The notes beneath the pieces were generated by a model. That model ran no database searches, was not told the DNA's origin, and saw nothing but the letters and a program-made list of their open reading frames with translations. From NCBI RefSeq assembly GCF_009208775.1, contig NZ_WFLM01000004.1, positions 186,001-250,000 on the forward strand: a DNA stretch of 64,000 nt, given 5' to 3'. A program made the translations under genes and the position numbers. Positions 18,122 through 26,517 of this stretch are shown one piece after another. This DNA is from Silvanigrella paludirubra (GTDB lineage Bacteria; Bdellovibrionota_B; Oligoflexia; Silvanigrellales; Silvanigrellaceae). Position 1 is the stretch's first letter, and each line of letters begins with the position of its first letter.

Positions 18122-18772
18122 ATGTGTGCACAATTTCTTGTAGATAAAATTCTTTTTCAAAAATCATTGTCTATATTTAGTTTGCATTTAAACACGATAG
18201 AATGGAAAGATAGAATTTTACCACATTCACAATCTCCTATTATTGAGTATAAGAATAATGAATATTTTATTGAGTTATTTTATTTTTCTTTAGTTCCCTC
18301 TTGGTCTCATGATCGTAAACCAAAGTTTGCCACACATAATGCCCGCCTCGAAACGGTATTGGAAAAGCCAACATGGAAAAAACCTTTTTTAAAAAATCAT
18401 TGTCTTGTTCCCATAACTACGTTTATTGAGCCTATCTATGAAGGAAAATTTGCAGGAAATATGGTTAAATTTAACTTAGAGGAATGTATTTTTGTTCCTG
18501 CTATTTTTGACTATTGGATGAATAAGGAGACGGGTGAAGTGATTTCGTCGTTTTCTATTTTAACATCAGAGCCTGGTGAGTTTGTCAGGAAAATAGGGCA
18601 TGAAAGATCCCCAATATTTTTAAAACAAAAATTAAAAACTTTTGAAAATTGGTTTGATTGTGAAAATAATGATGGAAAGAATTTTATTCAGTTACTCAGT
18701 AATAGGCAGGAGCCTAAAATGTCAATTGAAATTGATAGACCATTAAAAAAAGGTTGGGAAAAACGAAAATAG
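18122..18772 (+). CDS. SOS response-associated peptidase family (YedK/HMCES)
   Basis: Recognises abasic sites in single-stranded DNA and shields them by a covalent DNA-protein crosslink through the N-terminal cysteine. MCAQF gives that Cys2 after Met removal (usually MCGRF), THNARLETV matches the NARSE motif, FIEP matches the conserved glutamate segment, and GHERSPIFL matches the H-x-R-x-P motif. Length of 216 residues is normal. It lies immediately upstream of umuD on the same strand, which fits a DNA-damage role. The change of Gly3 to Ala and Tyr-Glu-Trp to Ile-Glu-Pro are small departures from consensus. Confidence 0.88.
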   Translation: MCAQFLVDKILFQKSLSIFSLHLNTIEWKDRILPHSQSPIIEYKNNEYFIELFYFSLVPSWSHDRKPKFATHNARLETVLEKPTWKKPFLKNHCLVPITTFIEPIYEGKFAGNMVKFNLEECIFVPAIFDYWMNKETGEVISSFSILTSEPGEFVRKIGHERSPIFLKQKLKTFENWFDCENNDGKNFIQLLSNRQEPKMSIEIDRPLKKGWEKRK

Positions 18773-18775
18773 CCT

Positions 18776-18810
18776 TTGACAAATGTCATAACACCATACA
18801 AATATATGGT
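18776..18810 (+). promoter_or_regulatory. umuD promoter with two overlapping palindromes (candidate LexA operator)
   Basis: TTGACA (18776-18781) is the -35 box, embedded in TGACA-AA-TGTCA (18777-18788). Around the -10 position is a perfect ACCATA-N6-TATGGT (18793-18810), immediately followed by the AAGGAGG ribosome site of umuD. A repressor bound here would block both polymerase and ribosome access. Assignment to LexA is inference from the SOS function of the gene; the half-sites do not match the E. coli, alpha-proteobacterial or Bacillus LexA boxes. Confidence 0.5.
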
Positions 18811-18822
18811 AAGGAGGTTGTG

Positions 18823-19236
18823 ATGTATTTTAAACCATCTTTTGAAACAAAAATTTATATTCCTTTTGCTTTTAGTACTGTTTGTGCTGGATTTCCCTCT
18901 CCTGCAACAGACTACATAGATAAAAAAATAGATTTAAACGATTATATTGTAAAACATCCTGAATCAACATTTTATGTACGAAGTCAAGGAGACTCTATGA
19001 TCGGTGCTGGTATTCATAGTGGAGATATTCTTGTTGTTGATAGATCATTAAAAGTAATTAGTGGAAATATTGTAGTTGCTATACTTGATGGTGAGTTTAC
19101 GGTAAAACGATTTTTAATTCGTCATCATAAAATTATTTTAGCAGCTGAGAATGATTCCTATGAAAATATTTTTATAAAAGAAGGAATGGACTTTGAAATT
19201 TGGGGCGTTGTGACAACTGTAATTCATTCCGTATAA
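18823..19236 (+). CDS. umuD: UmuD, DNA polymerase V accessory protease
   Basis: LexA-like S24 autoprotease; RecA filaments stimulate self-cleavage to UmuD', which activates translesion synthesis by UmuC. The 137-residue protein has the cleavage site CAGFPSPATDY with Ala22-Gly23, the nucleophile in GDSM (Ser58) and the general base in FTVKRF (Lys95). The start at 18823 has AAGGAGG seven bases upstream; an in-frame ATG at 18754 lies inside the SRAP gene and upstream of the promoter. umuC is separated by a gst gene, unlike the adjacent pair in E. coli. Confidence 0.92.
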   Translation: MYFKPSFETKIYIPFAFSTVCAGFPSPATDYIDKKIDLNDYIVKHPESTFYVRSQGDSMIGAGIHSGDILVVDRSLKVISGNIVVAILDGEFTVKRFLIRHHKIILAAENDSYENIFIKEGMDFEIWGVVTTVIHSV

Positions 19237-19387
19237 AAATAATATCATATTTATTTATATTAAATTTGGTGAGCTATATTTTATTTAAAAAAATAATAAA
19301 ACAGATCGTGTTGATCGTAAACTCAATTCAGTTTAATTTCTTTTTGCTCTCAATGCTGCTGTTTATATTTTTTTAAAGGAGTAATGT

Positions 19388-20002
19388 ATGAAACTTTATT
19401 TTTCAAAAGGTTCCTGTTCTCTAGCTTCACGTATTGCTATTAATGAACTTGGTCTGGATTGCCAGTATGAAAAAGTAGATTTTAAAACATCTCTTACAGA
19501 AAGTGGAATGGATTTCACAAAAATAAATGCAAAGGGATCTGTGCCTGTATTGCAACTTTCTAGTGGTGAAATTCTTACAGAGGGATCTGTTATTTTACAA
19601 TATTTAGCAGATAACCACTCACAAGGTGGAAATTTTATACCAAGAGAAATGGCTTTGCCACGTTATCGTGTACTCGAAAAGCTAAATTTTATTTCTTCTG
19701 ATTTTCATAAAACAGTAGGTATTTTTTTTAGCCCGGAAATTTCAAAAGAAATTAAAAACTCTGTATTAAGACCAAGGCTTGATAAATTAACCAATTATAT
19801 TGAGAAAGAACTAACACAACATTCTTTTTTTGTAGGGGATCATTACACTTTTGCAGATTCTTATTTGTTTGTTATTTTAACTTGGTTTGATCATATTGGT
19901 GTTGAACGTAAAGCTTGGCCTAAAATAAATGCTTATTTTGAAAATCTTAAAAACCGCCCTGCTATTGCAAAAAGTTTGGCAGAAGAAAATAATTTAAATT
20001 AG
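19388..20002 (+). CDS. gstA: glutathione S-transferase, beta class
   Basis: Conjugates glutathione to electrophiles in the cytoplasm. The 204-residue sequence follows E. coli GstA closely. MKLYFSKGSCSLASRIAINE carries the active-site cysteine at position 10, GSVPVLQL has the cis-proline, and LTEGSVILQYLAD is the thioredoxin-fold GSH contact (Glu-Gly/Ser). The helical C-terminal domain contains HSFFVGDHYTFADSYLF. AAGGAG precedes the ATG. It ends seven bases before umuC on the same strand, so the two are probably cotranscribed. Confidence 0.9.
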   Translation: MKLYFSKGSCSLASRIAINELGLDCQYEKVDFKTSLTESGMDFTKINAKGSVPVLQLSSGEILTEGSVILQYLADNHSQGGNFIPREMALPRYRVLEKLNFISSDFHKTVGIFFSPEISKEIKNSVLRPRLDKLTNYIEKELTQHSFFVGDHYTFADSYLFVILTWFDHIGVERKAWPKINAYFENLKNRPAIAKSLAEENNLN

Positions 20003-20009
20003 TTGAAAT

Positions 20010-21263
20010 ATGATAGCCCTCATTGATGGAAATAATTTTTATGTATCTTGTGAACGTGTATTTAATCCAAAATTACGTAACAAGCCTGTTGTTGTTCTTT
20101 CCAATAATGATGGTGCTATCGTTAGTCGTAGTAATGAAGCAAAAGCTCTTGGAATTAAAATGGGGCAAGCTTTTTTTGAAATAAAAGATCTCATTAAAAA
20201 GTATGATATTCAATACTTTTCTTCTAACTACGAACTTTATGGAGATATGTCTGCAAGGCTTATGAAATGTTTAGAAACCTTTTCTCCAGAGGTTGAAGTT
20301 TATTCTATTGATGAAGCTTTTATTGATTTATCTCATATCCCTAAGCAAAAATTAAATGAAATAGGTTGGAAAATAAAAAATACTGTATATCAAAATACTG
20401 GAATTCAATGTGGAGTAGGCATTTCATTTACAAAATAATTGGCAAAAGTTGCAAATAAAATAGCTAAAAAATCTTTAAAAGCAAATGGAGTATTGGCTTT
20501 ATATGAGCAAAAACATATTGAAGAAGCCTTAAAAAGAACGGAAGTAAAAGATATTTGGGGAATTGGCTATCAGTATTCTAAAAAATTAAATGAATTTGGT
20601 GTTTCTTTTGCAAATCAATTTATTGAGCTTGATGAATTATTTTTAAGAAAGCATTTTACAATTCAAGGTTTAAACATTGCTAGAGAGTTAAAAGGAGTGC
20701 CTTGTATTGAGTTGCAACTGTTTAGTGAACCTAAAAAAAGCATTACAGTCTCTAGAAGTTTTGGTAATTCAGTAAGAAATAGAGAAGATATTTTTGGAGC
20801 CCTTGCCAACCATATTGTGATTGCCTGTAAAAAATTAAGGCAAGAGCAATTAGAAGCGCAGTACTTTACTGTTTACTTAAGTACAAGTTATCATAAAGGT
20901 GATTTTTATAGTGAATCTATAAATATTCGTTTGCCTTATTATTCTTGCTACACACCAGACTATTTAAAATATGCCAAATTAGCATTAATAAAAATATTTA
21001 AAGAAAATAAAGATTACAAAAAATGTGGTATTGTTCTTTTTGATTTAAAAAAAAGAAGTATATTGCCTTCCAATTTATTTGATTTTAGAGAAATACAAAA
21101 AGAAAATTCGATAACGAGTGTTGTAGATAAAATCAATGACTTAAATGGAATGTTTACAATTAATTTTGCAGATTCTTTTGATAAAAAAGCATGGATTGCA
21201 AAAAGAGGGTTTGTGTCTAAAAAATTTTCAACAAATTTAAATGAGTTGATTGAGGTTAAATAA
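20010..21263 (+). pseudogene. umuC: umuC interrupted by an in-frame TAA
   Basis: Y-family DNA polymerase V catalytic subunit. The first part has [13 protein letters not shown] and [10 protein letters not shown], the two metal-binding motifs of the palm. The frame runs without shift into the second part, which has LAKVANKIAKK, the helix-hairpin-helix-like IWGIGYQYSKKL, and the little-finger domain. A TAA at 20436-20438 (codon 143) replaces the threonine of the family's TKTLAK motif. Combined length of about 417 codons equals the usual UmuC size, so nothing else is missing. A single base change from TCA would produce it. Without readthrough or restart the polymerase is truncated before the palm is complete; sequencing error is possible. 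Confidence 0.85.
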
Positions 21264-21317
21264 GCCTATTCTATATCTGAAATTTGTCTTTAATAAATTC
21301 TAAAATAATGGTATCCT

Positions 21318-21340
21318 ACCTCATTGGTGAGGTTAAGTCA
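21318..21340 (+). promoter_or_regulatory. hairpin enclosing a ribosome-binding site
   Basis: ACCTCA (21318-21323) pairs with TGAGGT (21328-21333) around TTGG. The GAGGT ribosome site of the following DCC-family gene is within the stem, seven bases before its ATG, so the fold could restrict translation. Confidence 0.4.
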
Positions 21341-21762
21341 TGGATAAACCTGTAATAATTATTGATGATCAATGTCTCATTTGTAATAAATTTATACAAT
21401 TTGTTATCAGACAAGACAAAAAAGAAGTTTTTTTATTTTCGGCATTTCGTTATTTTTTTAATGATACGCCAAATACAGTAATTTTAATTTTTCAAAATAA
21501 AGTATACACACGTTCTGTCGCTGTTTTAAAAATTTTTCAATTATTAAAGTTTCCTTGGAATTTATTTTATATATTGAATATTATTCCTAAATTTATTTTA
21601 AACTTTTTCTATAATTTATTTGCAAAATACCGCTATCAATTTTTTAATAAAGTAGAATCTTGTTTATTAATTGATTCTACTTTAAAAAAAAGGATATTAG
21701 TGGAATCCTCAAATGAGGTTCAAGAAATTAAAAAAAGGATAGAACTAAATAAACTTGAATAA
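21340..21762 (+). CDS. DCC-family (DUF393) thiol-disulphide oxidoreductase-like protein
   Basis: A 140-residue member of the DUF393/DCC family, thioredoxin-fold proteins named for an N-terminal YDGxCxxC motif. Here it reads IIDDQCLICNKF, with Cys12 and Cys15. The middle FSAF segment and the following VLKIFQLLKFPWNLFYIL region match the rest of the family, which usually includes a hydrophobic helical part close to the membrane. Function is uncharacterised; redox activity is inferred. It converges with the solute-binding protein gene 11 bp away; a short AT-only inverted repeat lies at the junction. Confidence 0.75.
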   Translation: MDKPVIIIDDQCLICNKFIQFVIRQDKKEVFLFSAFRYFFNDTPNTVILIFQNKVYTRSVAVLKIFQLLKFPWNLFYILNIIPKFILNFFYNLFAKYRYQFFNKVESCLLIDSTLKKRILVESSNEVQEIKKRIELNKLE

Positions 21763-21772
21763 AATAAAGATT

Positions 21773-22531
21773 TTATTTACCAATTTTATCTGTTAGTTTT
21801 TTATAATCAGGAGTTTTCTTAAAAGCTTCTATTGCGTCTGTTACTTTTTTTATTAACTCTGGAGAAGTTGCTGATGTCGTTGCAATATATTTTTCTTGAA
21901 CGGCAATCGCTTTTCCTATGCGAAAGTTACTTTCATTTAAATTTTCGGCCTTTAAATTTGCCTTAATCATAGTAAGAGCAACTATATTTATTGTAAACCA
22001 AGCATCAATTTTTTTACCGATTAGTTTTTTAAAATTTGTTATATCGTTTGGTACGGCGTCAATGCTGCTTTTTTCTATTTTACTATCGGAGTTTGATAAA
22101 ATATTTTCGTAAGATGACCCAGCCAAGACCCCAATTTTGGAGCCTTTCGCATCAGCCATACTGTCTATATTTTTGCCTCCTGACATAGTAAGAAAAATGG
22201 TTTTTGCTTCATAAATTTTGGAAGCCCATACAAATTTTTCTTCTCTTTCTTTATTTCTTGTCAAAGGGATAATAAAAGACTTTTTATCTTCATTTGTTAA
22301 AGCTTCTGTAAACGCTCTTTTCCAAGGTTTTATCTCTAATTTATAGGAGATCTTTTTTGCTTTAAGAGCTTGAATAACAATATCACCACCAATGCCTCCA
22401 AGATCATTTTCACCTCTTTTTTCTATTTCGCCAGGGAAATCATCAGAAAATAAAGTAATGTCTTCAGCATAAGAGGATAAATTAAAGAAACAAGCTAGTA
22501 TAATAAACGGTCTTAAAAGTCTTTTAGTCAT
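21773..22531 (-). CDS. periplasmic solute-binding protein, amino-acid ABC transporter type (SBP family 3)
   Basis: Signal peptide MTKRLLRPFIILACFFNLSSYA is followed by a two-lobed family 3 binding-protein sequence. It shows GGDIVIQALKAKKISYKLEIKPWKRA, then RNKEREEKFVWASKIYEAKTIFL, the SKIGVLAGSSYENIL hinge and KKIDAWFT. These proteins usually bind amino acids, but no permease or ATPase is adjacent, so the partner transporter is elsewhere or it serves as a sensor-type binding protein. Length of 252 residues is normal. It reads leftward as a single gene. Confidence 0.8.
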   Translation of the reverse strand: MTKRLLRPFIILACFFNLSSYAEDITLFSDDFPGEIEKRGENDLGGIGGDIVIQALKAKKISYKLEIKPWKRAFTEALTNEDKKSFIIPLTRNKEREEKFVWASKIYEAKTIFLTMSGGKNIDSMADAKGSKIGVLAGSSYENILSNSDSKIEKSSIDAVPNDITNFKKLIGKKIDAWFTINIVALTMIKANLKAENLNESNFRIGKAIAVQEKYIATTSATSPELIKKVTDAIEAFKKTPDYKKLTDKIGK

Positions 22532-22620
22532 TTCATGCTCCTTATAAATTTAGGAATACATGCGCTTATCGGCGGAATTCTATCGTATTTAAGAAAAAGG
22601 AATTAAAATATTTAAAAAAT

Positions 22621-22657
22621 TTGGGTAACAACAATAAATTAAAATATTGTTACCCAA
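22621..22657 (-). terminator. intrinsic terminator after lectin gene
   Basis: A perfect 11-bp stem: TTGGGTAACAA (22621-22631) with TTGTTACCCAA (22647-22657). On the minus strand it is followed by ATTTTTT, a proper U tract, 16 bp after the lectin stop. The same stem core GGGTAACAA appears at 6905-6940. Confidence 0.8.
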
Positions 22658-22672
22658 GATAAAAATGCTTGA

Positions 22673-23080
22673 TTAGCCGCATGGAGCGCCAGCGGTACCT
22701 ATGTGCCATAGCGGAACAAAAGAATCACTGTAAATAACTAGATTTCCATCATTTTGTAACCTTAGAAATCCAAAAGCTCCTTTTGAATTTGTCTGCCAAC
22801 CAATGGGAGTATTTGGTGAGGTTTGTAACCTTAAATTGCTGCCATAATCAATATAAAGTTGTGTTGCATTCGTATTATATGTGCCAGTGCTCCAAATCAT
22901 TTTACCTGATCTATTGGAAAGAACTAAATTTCCTTTGTCTTTAAAACTTAGAGTAAAGCATAGGTTAGGAGATTGTAAAACTCTTTCGGAAGTAAGAGTT
23001 TCACCTGGTTCTAAAATAGATTTTGCATTTGCTAAAACAGGAATAGCAAATACCAAGGATAAAGCTAAACTACGCAGCAT
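22673..23080 (-). CDS. secreted bulb-type (mannose-binding-like) lectin
   Basis: Signal peptide MLRSLALSLVFAIPVLANA, then one B-lectin beta-prism domain. The family mannose pocket is QxDxNxVxY; here the sites read FKDKGNLVLS (about 47-56) and LQNDGNLVIY (about 108-117), with a third strand around LYIDYGSNLRL. Only the second approaches the full consensus, with Asn for Gln-side variations, so sugar binding may be partial. Two cysteines flank the domain (PNLCFTL and APCG). The 135-residue protein stands alone with its own terminator. Related proteins act as adhesins or as lectin-like bacteriocins; which applies here cannot be told. Confidence 0.8.
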   Translation of the reverse strand: MLRSLALSLVFAIPVLANAKSILEPGETLTSERVLQSPNLCFTLSFKDKGNLVLSNRSGKMIWSTGTYNTNATQLYIDYGSNLRLQTSPNTPIGWQTNSKGAFGFLRLQNDGNLVIYSDSFVPLWHIGTAGAPCG

Positions 23081-23259
23081 AAAATACCTTTCTATTAAAT
23101 TGTTATGGGACTTAAGATTAAAATAATAATTTTAAAAAAAATAAATGTCAAATTAAGGAAAGCACTATTTTATTTAGAAAGGTATTAAAAAGAAATGAAT
23201 AAGAATTTCATAAAATTTATATAAAATTATTTTTTATGAAATAGAATGAACATGAATTA

Positions 23260-23823
23260 TCAAAAATTAAAATTGCCATTTGAATTATTAATTACAAAAT
23301 TTCTCTTATGAGTTGCATTTAGTCTTATCGATATTCTACTTATGCCTTTAAATGATTTTTCAAAATTGAGTCCAATTTTTTCATTTTTTAGATCTCTGTT
23401 ACATGTAATATGTATATCGGATTCAAAAACAAAATAATCCGTTTTCATTTTTTTAGTTTCTCCTTTTTTATACTGATAAGAGCTTTCACTTGCATTCGCA
23501 AATTTTTCTATACCACCAACTTCGTAAGTGCAATTTTCACCCAATAAAATAATATTTGAAATATCTGATTTAAATTGATCAATTACACGATTTACTATCT
23601 CTTCTTGTTCAGGGGTTGTGGATTTGCCTTCAAAACCATAAGCCTGTTGAGATGGAATACGAAGATGTATATTCGCTTTTTTCTTATTAAAAAAAGAGAG
23701 GCCAATATCTATTTCGGCGGTTTTATTATGTAATTCTTCCATATTATTTTCTATTTTTGCTTTGGCTTGTAAATGAAATATTGATGAAATTAATATAAAA
23801 GACATGAAAATTTTACACTTCAT
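23260..23823 (-). CDS. exported DUF2796 (ZrgA)-like protein
   Basis: Signal peptide (MKCKIFMSFILISSIFHLQAKA). The following ANIHLRIPSQQAYGFEGKSTTPEQEEIV matches the DUF2796 pattern of a strand, then SPAxxxxGFE, then a TxxQ/E-rich helix. The later FVFESDIHITCNRD resembles the family's Y-x-x-x-C strand. The His-rich N-terminal segment by which ZrgA members bind zinc is absent, so metal binding is doubtful. It is read in the same direction as the coiled-coil and barrel genes upstream, with gaps of 50-60 bp, and may be part of that unit. Confidence 0.55.
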   Translation of the reverse strand: MKCKIFMSFILISSIFHLQAKAKIENNMEELHNKTAEIDIGLSFFNKKKANIHLRIPSQQAYGFEGKSTTPEQEEIVNRVIDQFKSDISNIILLGENCTYEVGGIEKFANASESSYQYKKGETKKMKTDYFVFESDIHITCNRDLKNEKIGLNFEKSFKGISRISIRLNATHKRNFVINNSNGNFNF

Positions 23824-23877
23824 AATAAATTTATTCCTTATTTTTTAATTATAAATATTTTTAAATTTAAAAACAAA

Positions 23878-24321
23878 TCAATTTTTTGGTAATATTTTTT
23901 CTTTTATTTCTTCCGCTTTATTTATGATTTGCTCTTTTTTTTCACGGAGAAAAATTACTTTATAGATATAAGATAACTTAAGCTCTAACGCTGTAATATC
24001 TATAGCGCTACTTAAATTATGTGAATACATTTTAATTTTATTAAGTACATCTTCAAAAAATGGTTTAATTTCATCTAGTTTTTTTAATAGAGAATCTAAA
24101 AAATTCTCTGAGTGTATGTTTTCACTAAAAGCTTCATGTTTTTTTATACTTTCTTGCAATTGAATTTGAATATTATCTAATGATTTTTTTAAGTCATTTA
24201 AGTTTTCTGTTTCAATTTCTCTTTTTTCTATTATTTTAATTTCAATATCTTTTTGAATTGAAATAAGATCATTAGTAGAATTTTTTAATTTTTCAATAAA
24301 TGTTGAAGATAAATTTGTCAT
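23878..24321 (-). CDS. coiled-coil protein, 147 aa
   Basis: A nearly all-helical, Lys/Glu-rich protein (residues 1-80 have strong heptads, for example KLKNSTNDLISIQKDIEIKIIEKREIE). It lacks cysteine, signal peptide and membrane segment. No family is recognised. It lies between two exported-protein genes in the same orientation, 48 bp downstream of the barrel-type protein. It may be cytosolic despite its neighbours. Confidence 0.6.
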   Translation of the reverse strand: MTNLSSTFIEKLKNSTNDLISIQKDIEIKIIEKREIETENLNDLKKSLDNIQIQLQESIKKHEAFSENIHSENFLDSLLKKLDEIKPFFEDVLNKIKMYSHNLSSAIDITALELKLSYIYKVIFLREKKEQIINKAEEIKEKILPKN

Positions 24322-24369
24322 AAAAATTTTCCTTTAATTGTAATATATTTATATAAAGAATGAATGTGT

Positions 24370-25350
24370 TTAAAAACTATATCCAATATCAGCACCGATC
24401 ATTTGGATTCTTTTTGTTAAGGCATAACTTGCAAATAAGGATATTCCTTTTTCCCATTCATATCCAACACGGCCTTCACCGCCAATAGCAAATTCATTTA
24501 TTTTTTCTGTTTTATTATTAATATCAATCCATTCATTACCTAAGAGAAGTCGAGCTCCAGTTACAAATCCTTTTAAGCCTATGCCGCCGCCTAAAAATCC
24601 ATAAGCATTCATAATATTTGTTACTTCTTGTTCATTTATTTTAACGCCACTTATGGAAGACATAAATTTAACACCAACTTCTGGTCGAATAAATGTATTT
24701 CTATTTATCCATGCAAATTCAGCACCTCCAGATAAATAATTTAAATATCTTCCATCAACGACTGTATCCATTCCAGTTCTTATAGCGACACGAAAATTTG
24801 GATTTTCATTGAAAAAGGCATTTTTTTTCTCATTTTTTTTATTTTGCTCTATTTCATTATCAATAGATGCTAGTCTTTGTTTTTCATTAATTTCTTTATT
24901 TATTTCATATTGCTGATTTTTTAATTTTAAATCTTCCAAAGATTGACTGAGTTCTGAAATTCTTTTTTTATCAGATTCATCATTTATAATAAAAACGATT
25001 TCATTTTTTCTTCCTAAATCTTTGTTTTCTCCCATAGAAATTTTTTTAATTAAAATATCTGGATACTTTAATTTAACTATTCTTTCAAGGGTTATTGATC
25101 TTTCTTTAGATAAAATGAAATTATGATTTTTTGTTCCAGTTAAACTAGCAGAGCTAATGATAGTTGCTGCTTTTATGTCTTTGTTATTTAACTTATCAAA
25201 ACATTCATCTAAATTGTTTTTATTGATAAAATTTACAGATGAATTGTTTTCAAATTCAATTATACAATTGAATTCTTCTGATGCATATATTGATATTGGA
25301 AAAGTAACAAAACAAAATAATGTACCAATTTTAATTAATTTCGTTCCCAT
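24370..25350 (-). CDS. exported protein with OmpA-like segment, coiled coil and C-terminal barrel
   Basis: Signal peptide (to about residue 23). Residues about 55-125 look like a reduced OmpA-like peptidoglycan-associated region (ISSASLTGTKNHNFILSKERSITLERIVKLKYPDILIKK). A Lys/Glu coiled coil spans about 130-175. The C-terminal 150 residues alternate like outer-membrane strands and end IGADIGYSF with a terminal Phe, the outer-membrane assembly signal. The order (periplasmic domain first, barrel last) is the reverse of OmpA. It would tether the outer membrane to periplasmic partners. No family is recognised for the whole. Confidence 0.65.
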   Translation of the reverse strand: MGTKLIKIGTLFCFVTFPISIYASEEFNCIIEFENNSSVNFINKNNLDECFDKLNNKDIKAATIISSASLTGTKNHNFILSKERSITLERIVKLKYPDILIKKISMGENKDLGRKNEIVFIINDESDKKRISELSQSLEDLKLKNQQYEINKEINEKQRLASIDNEIEQNKKNEKKNAFFNENPNFRVAIRTGMDTVVDGRYLNYLSGGAEFAWINRNTFIRPEVGVKFMSSISGVKINEQEVTNIMNAYGFLGGGIGLKGFVTGARLLLGNEWIDINNKTEKINEFAIGGEGRVGYEWEKGISLFASYALTKRIQMIGADIGYSF

Positions 25351-25631
25351 TTTTGAACTCCATCTTTTTATTTAATTTTTTTTGGATTATTTATTACGGC
25401 AAATAAATTTAAATTTTATAGAGTAAAGCTTGCTCTATCAACTAGCTATCCTCAGTAGGAGTTGAGATCTTTCAATCCTATTTTTAATATATCTTTTTTT
25501 GTTTTAAAAACAAGAAATTGATAAGTATATTTTTATTAAATGTGTTGAAACAATATTAAATTTAATGAAAAAGTATTTAAATAAATTAAAAAAATAATAA
25601 AAAATAAAATATATAATATATAAATAGTATA

Positions 25632-26513
25632 TTAATTTATTACTCTTGAACCCGAAATTAATGGATAAACACCAAGGATAGGAAGGGGGTGAATAAGAGA
25701 GTGTACACGATCAAGTAAACGATTTTGATCTGTTGTATTATGATCAAACATGACTCCCAAAACGGTTCCGGTATGTGCACAATTGACACCAAGCCCACCA
25801 AAATCTTTTGTTCCATTAATTAAGGTATCTAATGGATCTTTATATAATACATTCTGGTTTATTTTAGCACTTAATGTTGCTGCTTTAGCTATGAGATGGA
25901 GATTTTTTGTTTTGAATCCATCTATTATCATTTTTAGAGCGCTTCTTAAAGAATTTTCATTTTTTATGGAAATATATCTTGCAAGATTTCTATCAAATTT
26001 TTGAGTAGATACTTCACCACCAGAGTCTATAATAATAAAAGATAATGATGGAATATATTTAAATTTTTTATAAATATTTCCTTTTAAATGATTAATATAA
26101 GATATTCCTGGTAAAAAAACACCATCAGAGGAGTGATCTACAGAAATCAATAAATTTGTGATTTCATTATCGCTTAAATTTTTATTTAAAGCCTTGCTTA
26201 ATGCTAATAATACGGCAGTGAGTTCCGCAGTGCTAGATGCAAGTCCTTTTCCTCTAGGGATGTTAGAATCAATCTCAAGATTTAATGATACCTTTTCATC
26301 TATGTTAAAGTGAGAAAAAATTTTTTTAATAATATTATTAATTTTAGAATATTTTGATTCTTCTAATGGTTCCATTAAATTAGAGTTATTATTAATGGTA
26401 ACAATTGCTTTTGCAAAAAATGGGATAGGACTATTTATTAAAAAATCTTGGTCGTCGATAAAACCTTGAAGAAGTTCGCCACATGTACCAGGCGCTACAG
26501 CAGTATATTTCAT
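25632..26513 (-). CDS. GHMP kinase, PduX-like (L-threonine kinase family)
   Basis: GHMP-fold ATP-dependent kinase. The family signature is at 85-97 (IPRGKGLASSTAEL, the phosphate-binding loop); the N-terminal GTCGELLQGF is the PduX-type motif, and the C-terminal CAHTGTVLGVMF matches GHMP motif 3. PduX makes O-phospho-L-threonine for cobalamin assembly, but no cobalamin gene lies near. It is the last gene of a three-gene unit, four bases after a MATE exporter and downstream of an SbnA-like PLP enzyme. That context suggests it supplies a phosphorylated serine or threonine to that enzyme. The usual length is about 300 residues, as here. Confidence 0.85.
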   Translation of the reverse strand: MKYTAVAPGTCGELLQGFIDDQDFLINSPIPFFAKAIVTINNNSNLMEPLEESKYSKINNIIKKIFSHFNIDEKVSLNLEIDSNIPRGKGLASSTAELTAVLLALSKALNKNLSDNEITNLLISVDHSSDGVFLPGISYINHLKGNIYKKFKYIPSLSFIIIDSGGEVSTQKFDRNLARYISIKNENSLRSALKMIIDGFKTKNLHLIAKAATLSAKINQNVLYKDPLDTLINGTKDFGGLGVNCAHTGTVLGVMFDHNTTDQNRLLDRVHSLIHPLPILGVYPLISGSRVIN

Positions 26514-26517
26514 ATTT

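Noticed and set aside
20439..21263. Second half of umuC as an independent gene starting at a TTG
   Set aside because: Same frame as the first half with no ribosome site; it starts in the middle of a conserved motif.
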